NCBI RefSeq assembly: GCF_004795735.1
Contig: NZ_CP039247.1
Coordinates: 1,240,001-1,304,000 of the forward strand
DNA: 64,000 nucleotides
From: Corynebacterium endometrii
GTDB lineage: Bacteria > Actinomycetota > Actinomycetes > Mycobacteriales > Mycobacteriaceae
Direction of reading: 5' to 3'
Within the stretch, counting starts at the first letter, position 1; each line of letters opens with the position of its first letter. This document shows, in pieces, positions 53,878-63,422 of the stretch. Below the pieces are notes generated by a model that saw only the letters and a program-made list of their open reading frames with translations, did no database searches and had not been told where the DNA came from. The translations under genes were made by a program, and so were the position numbers.

Positions 53878-53900
53878 TAGGACGGACGTACTGTTATAGT
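53878..53900 (+). promoter_or_regulatory. acn promoter with AcnR operator
   Basis: TAGGACGGACGTACTG (53878-53893) matches the C. glutamicum AcnR operator CAGNACNNNCGTACTG at all defined positions but the first. TATAGT (53895-53900) directly follows and fits a -10, so bound AcnR would block polymerase. The -35 (TTAAAT near 53873) is weak. Confidence 0.75.
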
Positions 53901-53913
53901 TACAGCAACGGAC

Positions 53914-53944
53914 GGTTCACCTGCCTACAATTAAATAGTGAACC
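53914..53944 (+). repeat. Inverted repeat in the acn leader
   Basis: GGTTCAC (53914-53920) and GTGAACC (53938-53944) are perfect 7-bp arms with a 17-base AU-rich loop, inside the presumed acn 5' untranslated region. Confidence 0.6.
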
Positions 53945-54080
53945 ATCGCGTTCTTCTTTTTCTACGCGCACCCGTGGCTATACCAGGTAGGCGACAATGC
54001 CGCCGGGGTCTGGTTGAGTGTCACGTATGAAAGAGAATTTCGAACATTAAGTTCTTTTAAAACATGGAATGGAGCTCCCT

Positions 54081-56900
54081 GTGACTGAAAGCTTGAACTC
54101 CTTCGGAGCCAAGAAGACTCTCGAGGTCAACGGCAAGACCTACGAGTACTTTGACATCAACGCAGTTGAAGGCCTGGAGAAGCTGCCTTACTCCCTGAAG
54201 GTGCTTGCTGAAAACCAGCTGCGCTTTGAGGATGGCGCTAACGTAACCAAGGACCACATCAACGCCCTCGCCAACTGGGATCCAGAGGCCGAGCCGGACA
54301 CCGAGATCCAGTTCACCCCTGCCCGCGTGCTCATGCAGGACTTCACCGGCGTTCCTTGCGTGGTTGACCTCGCCACTATGCGTGAGGCCGTTTCCTCCCT
54401 GGGTGGTACCCCAGACCAGGTCAACCCGCTGAACCCGGCTGAGATGGTTATTGACCACTCCGTCATCGTTGAGGCCTTCGGTTCCTCCGAGGCTCTCGAT
54501 AAGAACGTTGAGATCGAGTACCAGCGCAACGAGGAGCGCTACCAGTTCCTCCGTTGGGGTGCTGAGAACTTCTCCAACTTCCGAGTCGTTCCTCCAGGAA
54601 CCGGTATCGTTCACCAGGTAAACATCGAGTACCTGTCCCGCGTCGTCTTCGACAATGACGGCCTGGCATACCCAGATACCTGTATCGGTACCGACTCTCA
54701 CACCACCATGGAAAACGGCCTGGGCATCCTGGGCTGGGGTGTTGGCGGCATCGAGGCCGAGGCGGCAATGCTCGGCCAGCCAGTTTCCATGCTCATCCCG
54801 AAGGTTGTTGGCTTCAAGCTGACCGGTGAGATTCCTGCAGGCGTTACCGCGACCGACGTTGTTCTTACCATCACCGAGATGCTCCGTGAGCACGGCGTGG
54901 TTCAGAAGTTCGTTGAGTTCTACGGCAACGGTGTTAAGTCCATTCCTCTGGCTAACCGTGCAACCATCGGTAACATGTCCCCAGAGTTCGGTTCCACCGC
55001 AGCGATCTTCCCAATCGATGAGGAAACCACCAAGTACCTGCACCTGACTGGTCGCCCACAGGAGCAGATCGACCGCGTAGAGGCTTACGCTAAGGCTCAG
55101 GGCATGTGGCTGGAGCAAGACGCTCCAGAAGCTACCTACTCCGAGTACCTCGAGCTGGATCTGTCCACCGTCGTACCTTCCATCGCTGGCCCTAAGCGTC
55201 CTCAGGACCGCATCCTGCAGTCCGAGGCTAAGGAGCAGTTCCGCAAGGACCTCGCTTCCTACACCACCGACGAGGTGTGCGTCGACGAGACTTCCGTTGA
55301 GGCTCGTCGCATGAACGCTGAGGGCGGAGAGGTTGAAGACGGCAACTCCGACGTAACCGGTGGCCTGAATAACTCCCGCAAGGGCGAGGGCGAATCCGCT
55401 GCAAAGGGCGCCTCCGGCCGTCCTTCCAAGCCAGTGGTCGTCAGCTCCCCAGAGGGTGGCGAATTCACCATCGACCACGGCATGGTTGCTATTGCCTCCA
55501 TTACCTCTTGCACCAACACCTCCAACCCATCCGTTATGGTTGGCGCCGGCCTGATTGCCCGCAAGGCAGCAGAAAAGGGCCTCAAGTCCAAGCCATGGGT
55601 TAAGACCATCTGTGCCCCTGGTTCCCAGGTGGTTGACGGCTACTTCAAGCGCGCTGACCTGTGGAAGGATCTGGAGGCCATGGGCTTCTACCTTGCAGGC
55701 TTCGGTTGTACCTCCTGCATCGGTAACTCCGGCCCACTGCCACAGGAGATTTCCGACGCGATCAACGAGCACGATATCGCTGCTACCGCCGTGCTTTCCG
55801 GTAACCGTAACTTCGAGGGTCGTATCTCCCCGGACGTCAAGATGAACTACCTGGCGTCCCCAATCATGGTTATCGCTTACGCTATCGCCGGCACCATGGA
55901 CTTCGACTTCGAGACCCAGCCACTGGGGCAGGATGCCGATGGCAACGATGTATTCCTGAAGGACATCTGGCCATCCACCGAGGAGATCGAGGAGACCATC
56001 GCAGGCGCTATCTCCCGCGAGCTCTACGAGGCTGACTACGCTGACGTATTCAAGGGTGACGATGCATGGCGCTCCCTGGATGTACCAGAGGGCCAGACCT
56101 TCGAGTGGGATGACAATTCCACCTACATCCGCAAGGCTCCTTACTTCGACGGTATGCCAGCTGAGCCAACTCCAGTAGAGGACATCAAGGGCGCCCGCGT
56201 TCTTGCCAAGCTCGGCGATTCGGTCACCACTGACCACATCTCCCCTGCTTCCGCAATTAAGCCTGGCACCCCAGCGGCTAACTACCTGGATGAGAACGGC
56301 GTTGAGCGCAACGACTACAACTCGCTCGGTTCCCGTCGTGGTAACCACGAGGTAATGGTCCGCGGTACCTTCGCTAACATCCGTCTGGCTAACCAGCTGG
56401 TTGACGTTACCGGTGGCTACACTCGTGACTTCACCCAGGAGGGTGGCCCACAGGCCTTCATCTACGATGCTGCTCAGAACTACGCTGAGGCTGGCATCCC
56501 ACTGGTTGTTATTGCTGGTAAGGAGTACGGCACCGGTTCCTCCCGTGACTGGGCCGCAAAGGGTACCAACCTGCTCGGCGTCAAGGCCGTAATCACCGAG
56601 TCCTTCGAGCGTATCCACCGCTCCAACCTCATCGGCATGGGCGTCATCCCGCTGCAGTTCCCTGAGGGCGAGTCCCACGAGTCCCTCGGCCTGGACGGCA
56701 CCGAGACCTTCGATATCTCGGGTATCACCGAGCTGAACAACGGTGTTATTCCAAAGACCGTTAAGGTAACCGCCACCAAGGAGTCCGGCGAGACCGTCGA
56801 ATTCGACGCTAAGGTTCGCATCGACACCCCGGGTGAGGCTGACTACTACCGCCACGGTGGCATTCTGCAGTACGTTCTGCGCCAGATGGTTAAGTCCTAA
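54081..56900 (+). CDS. acn: Aconitate hydratase
   Basis: About 939 residues. The TCA-cycle enzyme converts citrate to isocitrate with a [4Fe-4S] cluster. Cluster ligands are Cys in [11 protein letters not shown] and in [38 protein letters not shown] and [17 protein letters not shown] line the active site. An extra linker (about residues 410-455, Gly/Glu/Ser-rich) separates the two main lobes, as in other corynebacterial aconitases. The GTG at 54081 has GGAG 6 bases upstream and aligns with the mycobacterial start; an in-frame ATG at 54069 is the alternative. Codon use is strongly biased, fitting high expression. Confidence 0.97.
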   Translation: MTESLNSFGAKKTLEVNGKTYEYFDINAVEGLEKLPYSLKVLAENQLRFEDGANVTKDHINALANWDPEAEPDTEIQFTPARVLMQDFTGVPCVVDLATMREAVSSLGGTPDQVNPLNPAEMVIDHSVIVEAFGSSEALDKNVEIEYQRNEERYQFLRWGAENFSNFRVVPPGTGIVHQVNIEYLSRVVFDNDGLAYPDTCIGTDSHTTMENGLGILGWGVGGIEAEAAMLGQPVSMLIPKVVGFKLTGEIPAGVTATDVVLTITEMLREHGVVQKFVEFYGNGVKSIPLANRATIGNMSPEFGSTAAIFPIDEETTKYLHLTGRPQEQIDRVEAYAKAQGMWLEQDAPEATYSEYLELDLSTVVPSIAGPKRPQDRILQSEAKEQFRKDLASYTTDEVCVDETSVEARRMNAEGGEVEDGNSDVTGGLNNSRKGEGESAAKGASGRPSKPVVVSSPEGGEFTIDHGMVAIASITSCTNTSNPSVMVGAGLIARKAAEKGLKSKPWVKTICAPGSQVVDGYFKRADLWKDLEAMGFYLAGFGCTSCIGNSGPLPQEISDAINEHDIAATAVLSGNRNFEGRISPDVKMNYLASPIMVIAYAIAGTMDFDFETQPLGQDADGNDVFLKDIWPSTEEIEETIAGAISRELYEADYADVFKGDDAWRSLDVPEGQTFEWDDNSTYIRKAPYFDGMPAEPTPVEDIKGARVLAKLGDSVTTDHISPASAIKPGTPAANYLDENGVERNDYNSLGSRRGNHEVMVRGTFANIRLANQLVDVTGGYTRDFTQEGGPQAFIYDAAQNYAEAGIPLVVIAGKEYGTGSSRDWAAKGTNLLGVKAVITESFERIHRSNLIGMGVIPLQFPEGESHESLGLDGTETFDISGITELNNGVIPKTVKVTATKESGETVEFDAKVRIDTPGEADYYRHGGILQYVLRQMVKS

Positions 56901-56981
56901 TAATTAGGCACAACCACACCACTCCCAATGGCTTAGAGCATCCGTTTCAGGTGCTAGCTAGGCCATCGGGTTTGTGCTGAG

Positions 56982-57032
56982 ACTGCGGGACTGTATCAAC
57001 GTCAACGTTGTTCGGTCCCGCAGTTTCTTTTT
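56982..57032 (+). terminator. Terminator of acn
   Basis: ACTGCGGGAC/GTCCCGCAGT (56982-56991 with 57015-57024) with an inner AACGT/ACGTT helix, then TTTCTTTTT. acnR therefore probably has its own promoter or depends on read-through. Confidence 0.9.
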
Positions 57033-57128
57033 AACTTCTTGCTGGTATCCCCTTTTTTACCGAACCCGATCGGATACTCCAGCCCCTTTCCCTGCTTCGC
57101 AGCTGATCGCAATTTGAAAAGAGTGCCC

Positions 57129-57692
57129 GTGCCGCTGATTAGCAAAGTAGAACTCCTCCGCCGACGCGCCGAAATCCTTGCGGGAGCCCGGCGTTGCTTT
57201 AGCGAACACGGATATGAGGGTGCCACCGTTCGCCTACTCGAAGAGGCGACTGGGAAATCCCGCGGGGCTATCTTCCACCATTTCGGCGACAAGGAATCGC
57301 TCTTCCTGGCTCTCGCGCGCGAAGACACGGCGCGCCAAGCTGAGCTCGTTGCTTCCAATGGTTTGGTCGAGGTCATGCGAGAAATGCTTCACCACCCGGA
57401 ACGCCACGACTGGCTCGCGACGCGCTTGGAAATCGCGTCTCTAATCCGCACCGACCCGAATTTTAGGGAGCGTTGGCGCAACCAGCATTCCATTCTCGCG
57501 GAGGCAATCCGCACCAGGCTGGTAACCAACTCGGATCTGGGAACCCTACCCGCGGGCGAACTCAATGCCTTGGTTGACTACCTCTTGACCTTTTTGGATG
57601 GGTTTATCGCCCGCTTGGCTCGCGGGGAAACAGAGAACCTAGAGCAAGTTCTTGATATTGTGGAGCGCTCAATTCGCACCTCACGCAGCTAG
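57129..57692 (+). CDS. acnR: TetR-family repressor AcnR
   Basis: 187 residues from the GTG at 57129. It represses acn and, in C. glutamicum, binds citrate with Mg as effector. The TetR helix-turn-helix spans ILAGARRCFSEHGYEGATVRLLEEATGKSRGAIFHHFGDKESLF in the first 55 residues. The ligand domain (LAREDTARQAELV, DWLATRLEIASLIRTDP) is close to the known AcnR. The start matches the M. tuberculosis homologue Rv1474c; a GTG two codons earlier is possible. It lies downstream of acn, whose promoter carries a good AcnR box. Confidence 0.94.
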   Translation: MPLISKVELLRRRAEILAGARRCFSEHGYEGATVRLLEEATGKSRGAIFHHFGDKESLFLALAREDTARQAELVASNGLVEVMREMLHHPERHDWLATRLEIASLIRTDPNFRERWRNQHSILAEAIRTRLVTNSDLGTLPAGELNALVDYLLTFLDGFIARLARGETENLEQVLDIVERSIRTSRS

Positions 57693-58030
57693 CCTTTCAA
57701 CCCCCACGGAGGCTATCCCAAGTAGGGCGGGCATCGACCGGCGAGCAACCTGATTCATGGCGAATGGGCAAGGTGGTGGGGATAAGCTTGCAACCTTAAC
57801 CAAGGGGTCGCGGCAAAAGGCCTGTTGGGCGGGAAAATTCAAGCGCGGATATCCACTGTCCGGGTAACCCGGACATCCGGGCGGTATCGCCGCTGGCGTC
57901 TCTCCCCACGATATCGTTGCTGAAATTTTTCGATAAATCGGATGCCAGTTTCGAGTGTATTTTTCTTCACGAGTATAAAAGTGTGGCCAATGCCTGTGCC
58001 TCACTCGCGGTGGGGATAGTATGAACAGCT
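57693..58030. other. 338-bp spacer between acnR and the ACT-domain gene
   Basis: It holds a 19-bp palindrome (57857-57875) and a TATAAA at 57974-57979 about 50 bp before the ACT gene, a plausible -10 without a good -35. No gene is visible. Confidence 0.45.
57857..57875. repeat. Perfect palindrome TGTCCGGG-TAA-CCCGGACA
   Basis: 8-bp arms with a 3-base centre. No T-run follows. It could end the acnR mRNA or bind a dimeric regulator of the ACT/UPF0210 operon. Confidence 0.6.
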
Positions 58031-58300
58031 ATGTATGCCATCATGACCGTGACCGGTGCTGACAGCACCGGCATCATCGCCGCCGTTACCACCAAACTCG
58101 CCGAGCTTAACATCAACGTCGTTGACGTGTCTCAAACCCTGATGTCTGGGTATTTCACGATGATCCTGCGCGTGGAATTCGACGAGGAAAATCTTTCCGT
58201 AGCCCAGATTCAGCAGCAGCTCAACCCGGTCGCGGAAGAGACTAAGCAGGTTATCCGCATCCAGTCTGAGGCCCTGTTCTCGGCGATGCACGAGATTTAG
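58031..58300 (+). CDS. ACT-domain protein (UPF0237)
   Basis: 89 residues forming a single ACT domain: [35 protein letters not shown], then [13 protein letters not shown] domains bind amino acids or other small ligands. It is followed after 17 bp by a UPF0210 gene, and this pair is widely conserved, suggesting the ACT protein controls or senses for it. No clear ribosome-binding site precedes the ATG. Confidence 0.9.
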   Translation: MYAIMTVTGADSTGIIAAVTTKLAELNINVVDVSQTLMSGYFTMILRVEFDEENLSVAQIQQQLNPVAEETKQVIRIQSEALFSAMHEI

Positions 58301-58317
58301 GAAGCGGGGATTCGTGC

Positions 58318-59673
58318 ATGTTTAAAACTGAGAGCATTCTCGATACGATCGAGATGATTGACAAGTACCGCCTCGATATCCGCACTGTGACTATGGGAAT
58401 CTCCCTCTTAGGTTGCACCCGGACATCCATGGCCGAGACCTGCCAGGCTATTTATGACCGCGTGACCACCCAGGCGGCGCGCCTAGTCGAGGTGTGCGAA
58501 GGCATCGAGGCCGAACTGGGCATCCCAATTGTCAACAAGCGCATCTCCGTAACCCCAATCTCCCTGGTCGTCGCCGGCGTTGAAGGCTCCCCCGTGGATG
58601 CCGCCAAAGCCTTGGACAAGGCCGCGAAGGAAGTAGGCGTCAATTTTGTCGGAGGCTACTCCGCACTGGTGGAAAAAGGCGCCACCACCGCTGAAAAGAA
58701 GCTCATCGCCTCCATCCCTGAAGCCCTCGCCACCACCGACGTGGTCTGCGGTTCGGTCAACATTGCCACATCCCGGGCTGGCATCAACATGAATGCCGCA
58801 CGCAAGATGGGTGAGGTTATCAAGGAAGCCGCGGAATTAACTAAGGACAACTCCGCTATCGCCTGTGCGAAGCTCGTCGTGTTCGCCAACTCCGTGGGTG
58901 ACAACCCATTCATGGCCGGCGCGTTTCATGGCATCGAGGAACCGGACTGCGTTGTCTCCGTAGGCGTATCCGGACCTGGCGTTGTGGACCGGGCGCTGGG
59001 CAACCTGAAAGGCGCCACTTTGGATCAGGTTGCGGAAGAAATCAAGAAGGCCGCTTTCAAGATCACTCGTGCCGGACAGCTGGTAGGTAACATGGCCTCG
59101 CAGCGCCTCGGTGTCCCATTCGGAATTGTGGACCTTTCCCTCGCCCCAACCGCCGAGATGGGCGATTCGGTAGCCCATATCCTGGAGCATATGGGCCTTG
59201 ACCAGGTTGGTACCCACGGAACTACTGCTGCACTAGCCCTGCTCAACGACGCGGTGAAGAAGGGCGGCATGATGGCCTGCTCCCGCGTGGGCGGCCTGTC
59301 CGGTTCATTCATCCCAGTGTCTGAGGACAAGGGCATGATCGACGCGGTGCGTGCGGGAACAATTTCCATGGACAAGCTCGAGGCGATGACTTCCATCTGT
59401 TCCGTGGGCTTTGACATGATCGCCCTTCCCGGCGACACCTCTGCGGAAACCATCGCCGGAATGATCGCCGATGAGGCCGCTATTGGCGTCATGAACCATA
59501 AGACCACTGCGGTCCGCGTGATCCCGGTGCCTGGCGCCGAGGTGGGCGATGAGGTGAACTTCGGCGGTCTGCTGGGCTACGCTCCAATCATCCCGGTCAA
59601 CACCGTGGGTAATTCAGCGTTCATCCATCGCGGAGGCTTTATCCCGGCTCCCGTCCACGGTTTCCGCAACTAA
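58318..59673 (+). CDS. UPF0210/PFL-family protein (DUF711)
   Basis: 451 residues. The family signature is visible in [29 protein letters not shown] at the N-terminus and [15 protein letters not shown] and [19 protein letters not shown] in the middle. The fold is related to the glycyl-radical-like PFL barrel, but no radical glycine motif is obvious and the biochemical role is not known. AAGCGGGG precedes the ATG. The gene stop overlaps the next start (TAATG), so ACT, UPF0210 and the P-loop gene form a tight operon. Confidence 0.93.
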   Translation: MFKTESILDTIEMIDKYRLDIRTVTMGISLLGCTRTSMAETCQAIYDRVTTQAARLVEVCEGIEAELGIPIVNKRISVTPISLVVAGVEGSPVDAAKALDKAAKEVGVNFVGGYSALVEKGATTAEKKLIASIPEALATTDVVCGSVNIATSRAGINMNAARKMGEVIKEAAELTKDNSAIACAKLVVFANSVGDNPFMAGAFHGIEEPDCVVSVGVSGPGVVDRALGNLKGATLDQVAEEIKKAAFKITRAGQLVGNMASQRLGVPFGIVDLSLAPTAEMGDSVAHILEHMGLDQVGTHGTTAALALLNDAVKKGGMMACSRVGGLSGSFIPVSEDKGMIDAVRAGTISMDKLEAMTSICSVGFDMIALPGDTSAETIAGMIADEAAIGVMNHKTTAVRVIPVPGAEVGDEVNFGGLLGYAPIIPVNTVGNSAFIHRGGFIPAPVHGFRN

Positions 59674-60266
59674 TGCCGCGGGCCCTATGGGATGATATTG
59701 CCTCCGCGCGGCGCATCGTCATTGGCGGAGTCACCGGGGCGGGCAAGTCGACGGCGGCAACGCGATTGGCCGCCGTTCTCACGCGATTCACGGGCCGGGA
59801 GACCCGCGCGATCGATTTCGATGAGATCGGCTGGGAACCGGCGTCTGTAAAACCATGGACCCACCGCCCATCCTGGGAGCAGCGGCAACTCGCGTCCGAG
59901 GCCATTCAGGCGGACTCTTGGGTGATGACTCGCCCTTGGTCTTCCGCTGAAGATATCGTCTTCCATCGAGCCCAGCTCGTTATCTATTTGGACTATCCTC
60001 CCCGCACCACGCTGGCTAGGCTGTTCAGGAGGACCATTACGCGGATAATAAGGCGAGAGCCGTGTTGTAACGGCAACAGGGAATCATTGGCGAGGCTTTT
60101 TAGCCGTGACAGCATCATCTATTGGTGGCTCAAAACCGTCAGAAGCCGTCATGACGAGGCTTTGGAATTAGAGACCGCCCCATCCTCACCGTTGAACCCT
60201 CCGGTTCTACGCCTTACCCACCCCTCACAGATGGACGCGGTCTTATCCCTGTACCGTGCCAAGTAA
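59673..60266 (+). CDS. P-loop NTPase, adenylate-kinase/topology-modulation type
   Basis: 197 residues. Walker A IGGVTGAGKST lies at residues 17-27; QLVIYLDYPPRTTLARLFRRTI is the Walker B strand and lid-like helix; DSIIYWWLKT follows, typical of the FlaR/topology-modulation group of small kinases. It may phosphorylate a nucleotide or small molecule; the substrate is unknown. Its ATG overlaps the UPF0210 stop by one base, implying translational coupling. A hairpin follows the gene. Confidence 0.83.
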   Translation: MPRALWDDIASARRIVIGGVTGAGKSTAATRLAAVLTRFTGRETRAIDFDEIGWEPASVKPWTHRPSWEQRQLASEAIQADSWVMTRPWSSAEDIVFHRAQLVIYLDYPPRTTLARLFRRTITRIIRREPCCNGNRESLARLFSRDSIIYWWLKTVRSRHDEALELETAPSSPLNPPVLRLTHPSQMDAVLSLYRAK

Positions 60267-60270
60267 AAGC

Positions 60271-60308
60271 GAGTCCCGTGCCCTGAAGGTTAGGAAACAC
60301 GACTCTTT
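60271..60308 (+). terminator. Terminator of the ACT/UPF0210/P-loop operon
   Basis: GAGTC/GACTC and GTG/CAC arms (60271-60280 with 60298-60305, two bulged bases) followed by TTT. Confidence 0.55.
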
Positions 60309-60319
60309 AACGCCGCTAT

Positions 60320-60586
60320 TTAACGTTTGCGGCCAAATAGATAGAAGGCCGCCCACCCGAAGGTGTTGAGGGCCGGGATGACCATGCTCCACAGAAGCTT
60401 AGGGCCACGCACCTTGCTGCGTGGCGTCTTGGCCAGCGTGGCTAGGGCGAGGCCCTTCATTGCGGTATCGACGGCGACTAGGGCACCAAGGATCCCCTTG
60501 ACCTTACCGTCCAGGCCGTTCCACTTCTGAGTGGCCTGTTTGCCGTTTTCCCCGAGGAATTTACTTAGTTTCGCGATTGCTTTCAT
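60320..60586 (-). CDS. Small membrane protein, PLDc_N-like
   Basis: 88 residues. A basic N-terminus (KAIAKLSKFLGENGKQATQKW) precedes two hydrophobic segments, about residues 32-50 and 64-83. RGPKLLWSMVIPALNTFGWAAFYLFGRKR resembles the small PLDc N-terminal membrane domain. AGGGC precedes the ATG. Function unknown. Confidence 0.7.
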   Translation of the reverse strand: MKAIAKLSKFLGENGKQATQKWNGLDGKVKGILGALVAVDTAMKGLALATLAKTPRSKVRGPKLLWSMVIPALNTFGWAAFYLFGRKR

Positions 60587-60778
60587 GCCCTAAGCTTACA
60601 CGCTCTCAACGGACTTGTGCTAGTTGGACTAGTAAATAGTGTTGCCGCGTAAACCGCGGATTTCGAGCGCGAATAGTAAGCGCGCGGCCCGTACGCCCTG
60701 AGTCACTGACCGGCTATAGGTATGCCGGGGCAACCTATGCGCTGACTACCCCTGCCCGGCCGGGCTAAGCAAGTAGCG

Positions 60779-62410
60779 CTAGGCCAGCTCCACGATCTCC
60801 ATGTATTCGTCGTTCCACAGGTCCTCATCGCCATCAGGCATAATAATGACCCGCTCCGGCTCAAGGGCCCGAACGGCACCTGGATCGTGAGTTACTAGAA
60901 CCACCGCGCCGGTGTACGTGCGCAGAGCGTCAAGCACTTGTTCGCGGGAGACGGGATCCAAGTTGTTGGTCGGCTCGTCTAGCAACAAAACATTAGCGCG
61001 GGAGGACACCAGCGTCGCCAAGGACAAGCGCGTCTTCTCACCGCCGGACAGCGTGCCCGCTGGTTGTTCAAGTTTGTCGCCCGAAAACATGAAGGCGCCT
61101 AACAAACCACGCAAATCCTGCTGGCCCGCCTCTGGGCACGCGTCAATCGTGTTTTCCCACACGGTCTTGTCCGGATCGATGTTGTCATGTTCCTGGGCGA
61201 AATAGCCCACGCGTAGGCCATGCCCTTCCACGATGCCACCCTCGCCATCCGTGCGTTCGACGCCGGCAAGCAGCTTGAGCAGGGTGGTCTTGCCGGCACC
61301 GTTGTAGCCAAGCACCACCACGCGCGATCCTTTATCGATGGCTAAGTCCACGCCCGCGAAGACCTCCAAAGAGCCGTACATCTTGGTCAGCCCCTTGGCG
61401 AACATTGGTGTCTTACCGCACGGCATCGGTTCAGGGAACCGAATGTTCGCTACCTTATCCGCCACTCGCACCTCATCGAGCTCGTTCATCATGCGGTCCG
61501 CACGCGCAAGCATTTGTTTCGCCGCCGCAGCCTTGGTGGCTTTGGCGCCCAATTTGGCGGCCTGCTTTTGCAATGCCGACGCCTTCTTTTCGGCATTCGC
61601 ACGCTCGCGGCGGCGGCGGGCTTCGTCCGTCGCGCGGGCATCCAGATATTTCTTGAATCCCATGTTATAAATATCAGCCTCGGCCCGCACGGCGTCTAGG
61701 AACCATATCTTGTTGCAGACGTCTTCCAGCAGCTCTACATCGTGGGAGATAAGGATGAGGCCGCCCTCATGCTTCGCCAGGAAGCTGCGCAGCCATCCAA
61801 TAGAGTCCGCATCTAGGTGGTTCGTCGGCTCGTCGAGCAGCAACGTGGTGCGGGACTTGCCGGAGCCTTCCGAGGCCGCAAAGAGAATCTGCGCCAGCTC
61901 CACCCTTCTGCGCTGACCGCCGGAGAGTGTTTTCAGCTGCTGGTCCAGCACGCGCTGCGGGAGACCGAGGTTATCGCAAATCTGGGCGCATTCCGCGTCG
62001 GCTTCGTAGCCGCCAAGCGCCTCGAAACGCTCCTCAAGGCGAGAAAACTTCGCAATGGCCTTGTCGCGCTTGTTATCATCGAGGGTTTCCTCCATGATTT
62101 TCTGCTGCTTGACCATCGACTTTTTGATCTCATCAAGGCCACGGGCGGACAACACGCGTTCGCGAGCAGTTTGTTCGATGTTCCCCTCGCGCGAATCCTG
62201 GGGAAGGTAACCGATAGGGCCAGTACTTGTTACCGAGCCACCGTATGGCTGGGTCTCCCCCGCCAAGATACGCATGGTAGTGGTCTTGCCTGCGCCGTTG
62301 CGACCCACAAGACCAATGCGGTCACCCGGCTGCACCCGCAGGTGCTGGCCTGGGGCGTCAAGCAACGTGCGTGCGCCTACGCGCACTTCAAAGTCATTGG
62401 TAACAATCAC
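60779..62410 (-). CDS. ABC-F family ATPase
   Basis: About 543 residues with two ATP-binding cassettes and no membrane helices, so not a transporter. Walker A motifs are GLVGRNGAGKTTT (near residue 35) and VLGYNGAGKTTLL in the second half; signatures are TLSGGQRRRVELA and TLSGGEKTRLSLA; Walker B regions are LLLDEPTNHLD and LLLDEPTNNLD. The charged linker between the cassettes (about 230-310, Lys/Ala/Arg-rich) fits ribosome-associated ABC-F proteins. It corresponds to Rv1473. The GTG at 62410 matches that start, although no ribosome-binding site is seen; a TTG upstream is possible. Confidence 0.92.
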   Translation of the reverse strand: MIVTNDFEVRVGARTLLDAPGQHLRVQPGDRIGLVGRNGAGKTTTMRILAGETQPYGGSVTSTGPIGYLPQDSREGNIEQTARERVLSARGLDEIKKSMVKQQKIMEETLDDNKRDKAIAKFSRLEERFEALGGYEADAECAQICDNLGLPQRVLDQQLKTLSGGQRRRVELAQILFAASEGSGKSRTTLLLDEPTNHLDADSIGWLRSFLAKHEGGLILISHDVELLEDVCNKIWFLDAVRAEADIYNMGFKKYLDARATDEARRRRERANAEKKASALQKQAAKLGAKATKAAAAKQMLARADRMMNELDEVRVADKVANIRFPEPMPCGKTPMFAKGLTKMYGSLEVFAGVDLAIDKGSRVVVLGYNGAGKTTLLKLLAGVERTDGEGGIVEGHGLRVGYFAQEHDNIDPDKTVWENTIDACPEAGQQDLRGLLGAFMFSGDKLEQPAGTLSGGEKTRLSLATLVSSRANVLLLDEPTNNLDPVSREQVLDALRTYTGAVVLVTHDPGAVRALEPERVIIMPDGDEDLWNDEYMEIVELA

Positions 62411-62449
62411 AAGGAGCCAGTCTAACAACCCTGCACACGGTATGAAAAT

Positions 62450-62484
62450 AGCGTCTAGCTAGGATAAACTCCCGGCTAGACGCT
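62450..62484 (-). terminator. Terminator of the suf operon
   Basis: AGCGTCTAGC/GCTAGACGCT, 10 perfect pairs with a 15-base loop, followed on the minus strand by ATTTTCAT. It begins 20 bp past sufT and precedes the ABC-F gene. Confidence 0.85.
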
Positions 62485-62504
62485 AAGTATTGGATCCCCG
62501 CTGG

Positions 62505-62966
62505 CTATACGGAGAAGCCGAGGGCCTGAAGCTGCTCACGGCCTTCCTCGGTAATCATGTGAGGGCCCCAAGGCGGCATCCATACCCAATTGATGAGGCA
62601 CTCATCAACGAGCTTGTTGCCCACCACCGCGGTATCCACCTGGGCCTCGATGACATCCGTCAATGGGCAGGCCGGCGAAGTCAGGGTCATATTCACATTA
62701 GCGATAGATTTGCCCTCCTTCTCCTCGAGCCAGATGTCATAAACCAACCCTAGGTCAACCACGTTGATTCCCAGCTCGGGGTCAATCACATCGCGCATGT
62801 ACTCGGCGATGTCAAAGGCCTTGGCCTGCATCTCCGGAGTCTGCTCCGGACGTTCAGCAACCTCTGGTTCCTCGCCCGGCACAAAGGATTGATTCTCCGC
62901 CACGTTCTCCGCGGGGGTATTCGCGGCGGTCTCTTCAGGTGTGTTGTTTTCTGGAGTCTCACTCAT
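62505..62966 (-). CDS. sufT: SufT-like Fe-S assembly factor (MIP18/DUF59)
   Basis: 153 residues. The MIP18 domain starts near residue 50: AEYMRDVIDPELGINVVDLGLVY and MTLTSPACPLTDVIEAQV, with the conserved reactive Cys in SPACPL. The first ~45 residues are an acidic, Pro/Glu/Thr-rich extension not needed for the fold. SufT helps load or transfer Fe-S clusters. It starts 3 bp after sufU ends, with GGAG upstream, and is the last gene of the operon. Confidence 0.92.
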   Translation of the reverse strand: MSETPENNTPEETAANTPAENVAENQSFVPGEEPEVAERPEQTPEMQAKAFDIAEYMRDVIDPELGINVVDLGLVYDIWLEEKEGKSIANVNMTLTSPACPLTDVIEAQVDTAVVGNKLVDECLINWVWMPPWGPHMITEEGREQLQALGFSV

Positions 62967-62969
62967 GAT

Positions 62970-63422
62970 TTATTTCTCCAATTCGTTGAGAGCGTCGGCG
63001 GCGGCGGCCTGGAAGGCCTTCCACCCTAGCAGCGCACATTTAACACGGGCTGGGTATTTGGAAACACCGGCGAAGGCTATACCGTCACCAATTACGTCTG
63101 CGTCGCCTTCCTCGGTCCCGCGCGAGGTAATCATCTTGTCAAACTCCGCGAGTTTAACGTTCGCCTCCTCCAATGATTTGCCGATGATTTCCTCGGCCAT
63201 CACGGAGGTGGATGCCTGAGAAATGGAGCATCCCTCAGCATCGTATGAGACGTCTTCCACGGTTAAACCGTCAGGCGACAACTGCACGCGCAGGGTGAGC
63301 TCATCGCCGCAGGACGGGTTAACATGGTGCACCTCGGCCTGATACGGCTCGCGAAGACCCGCGTACTGCGGGTTTTTATAGTGGTCCAGGATGACTTCCT
63401 GGTACATAGAATCCAGATTCAT
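62970..63422 (-). CDS. sufU: SufU sulfur-transfer protein
   Basis: 150 residues. It accepts sulfur from SufS in Fe-S assembly. The zinc/sulfur-binding residues are visible: Cys in VNPSCGDEL, Cys in DAEGCSISQAS and Cys in ARVKCALLGW, with the zinc Asp in the first motif. The start ATG follows immediately after the sufS stop (TAAATG), with GGAG inside sufS as ribosome-binding site. Confidence 0.95.
   Translation of the reverse strand: MNLDSMYQEVILDHYKNPQYAGLREPYQAEVHHVNPSCGDELTLRVQLSPDGLTVEDVSYDAEGCSISQASTSVMAEEIIGKSLEEANVKLAEFDKMITSRGTEEGDADVIGDGIAFAGVSKYPARVKCALLGWKAFQAAAADALNELEK

Larger units (their letters stand above)
53724..54080. other. Divergent promoter region for the Rv1476-like gene and acn
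   Basis: 357 bp containing the acn promoter with an AcnR box and a leader inverted repeat, listed separately. The acn leader is long, about 170-180 bases if transcription starts just after TATAGT at 53895-53900. No gene is visible. Confidence 0.55.

Noticed and set aside
54057..56855. 932-residue open frame on the minus strand opposite acn
   Set aside because: It mirrors acn exactly, has no ribosome-binding site or recognisable family, and is explained by the strong codon bias of the highly expressed aconitase gene, which avoids stop triplets on the complement.
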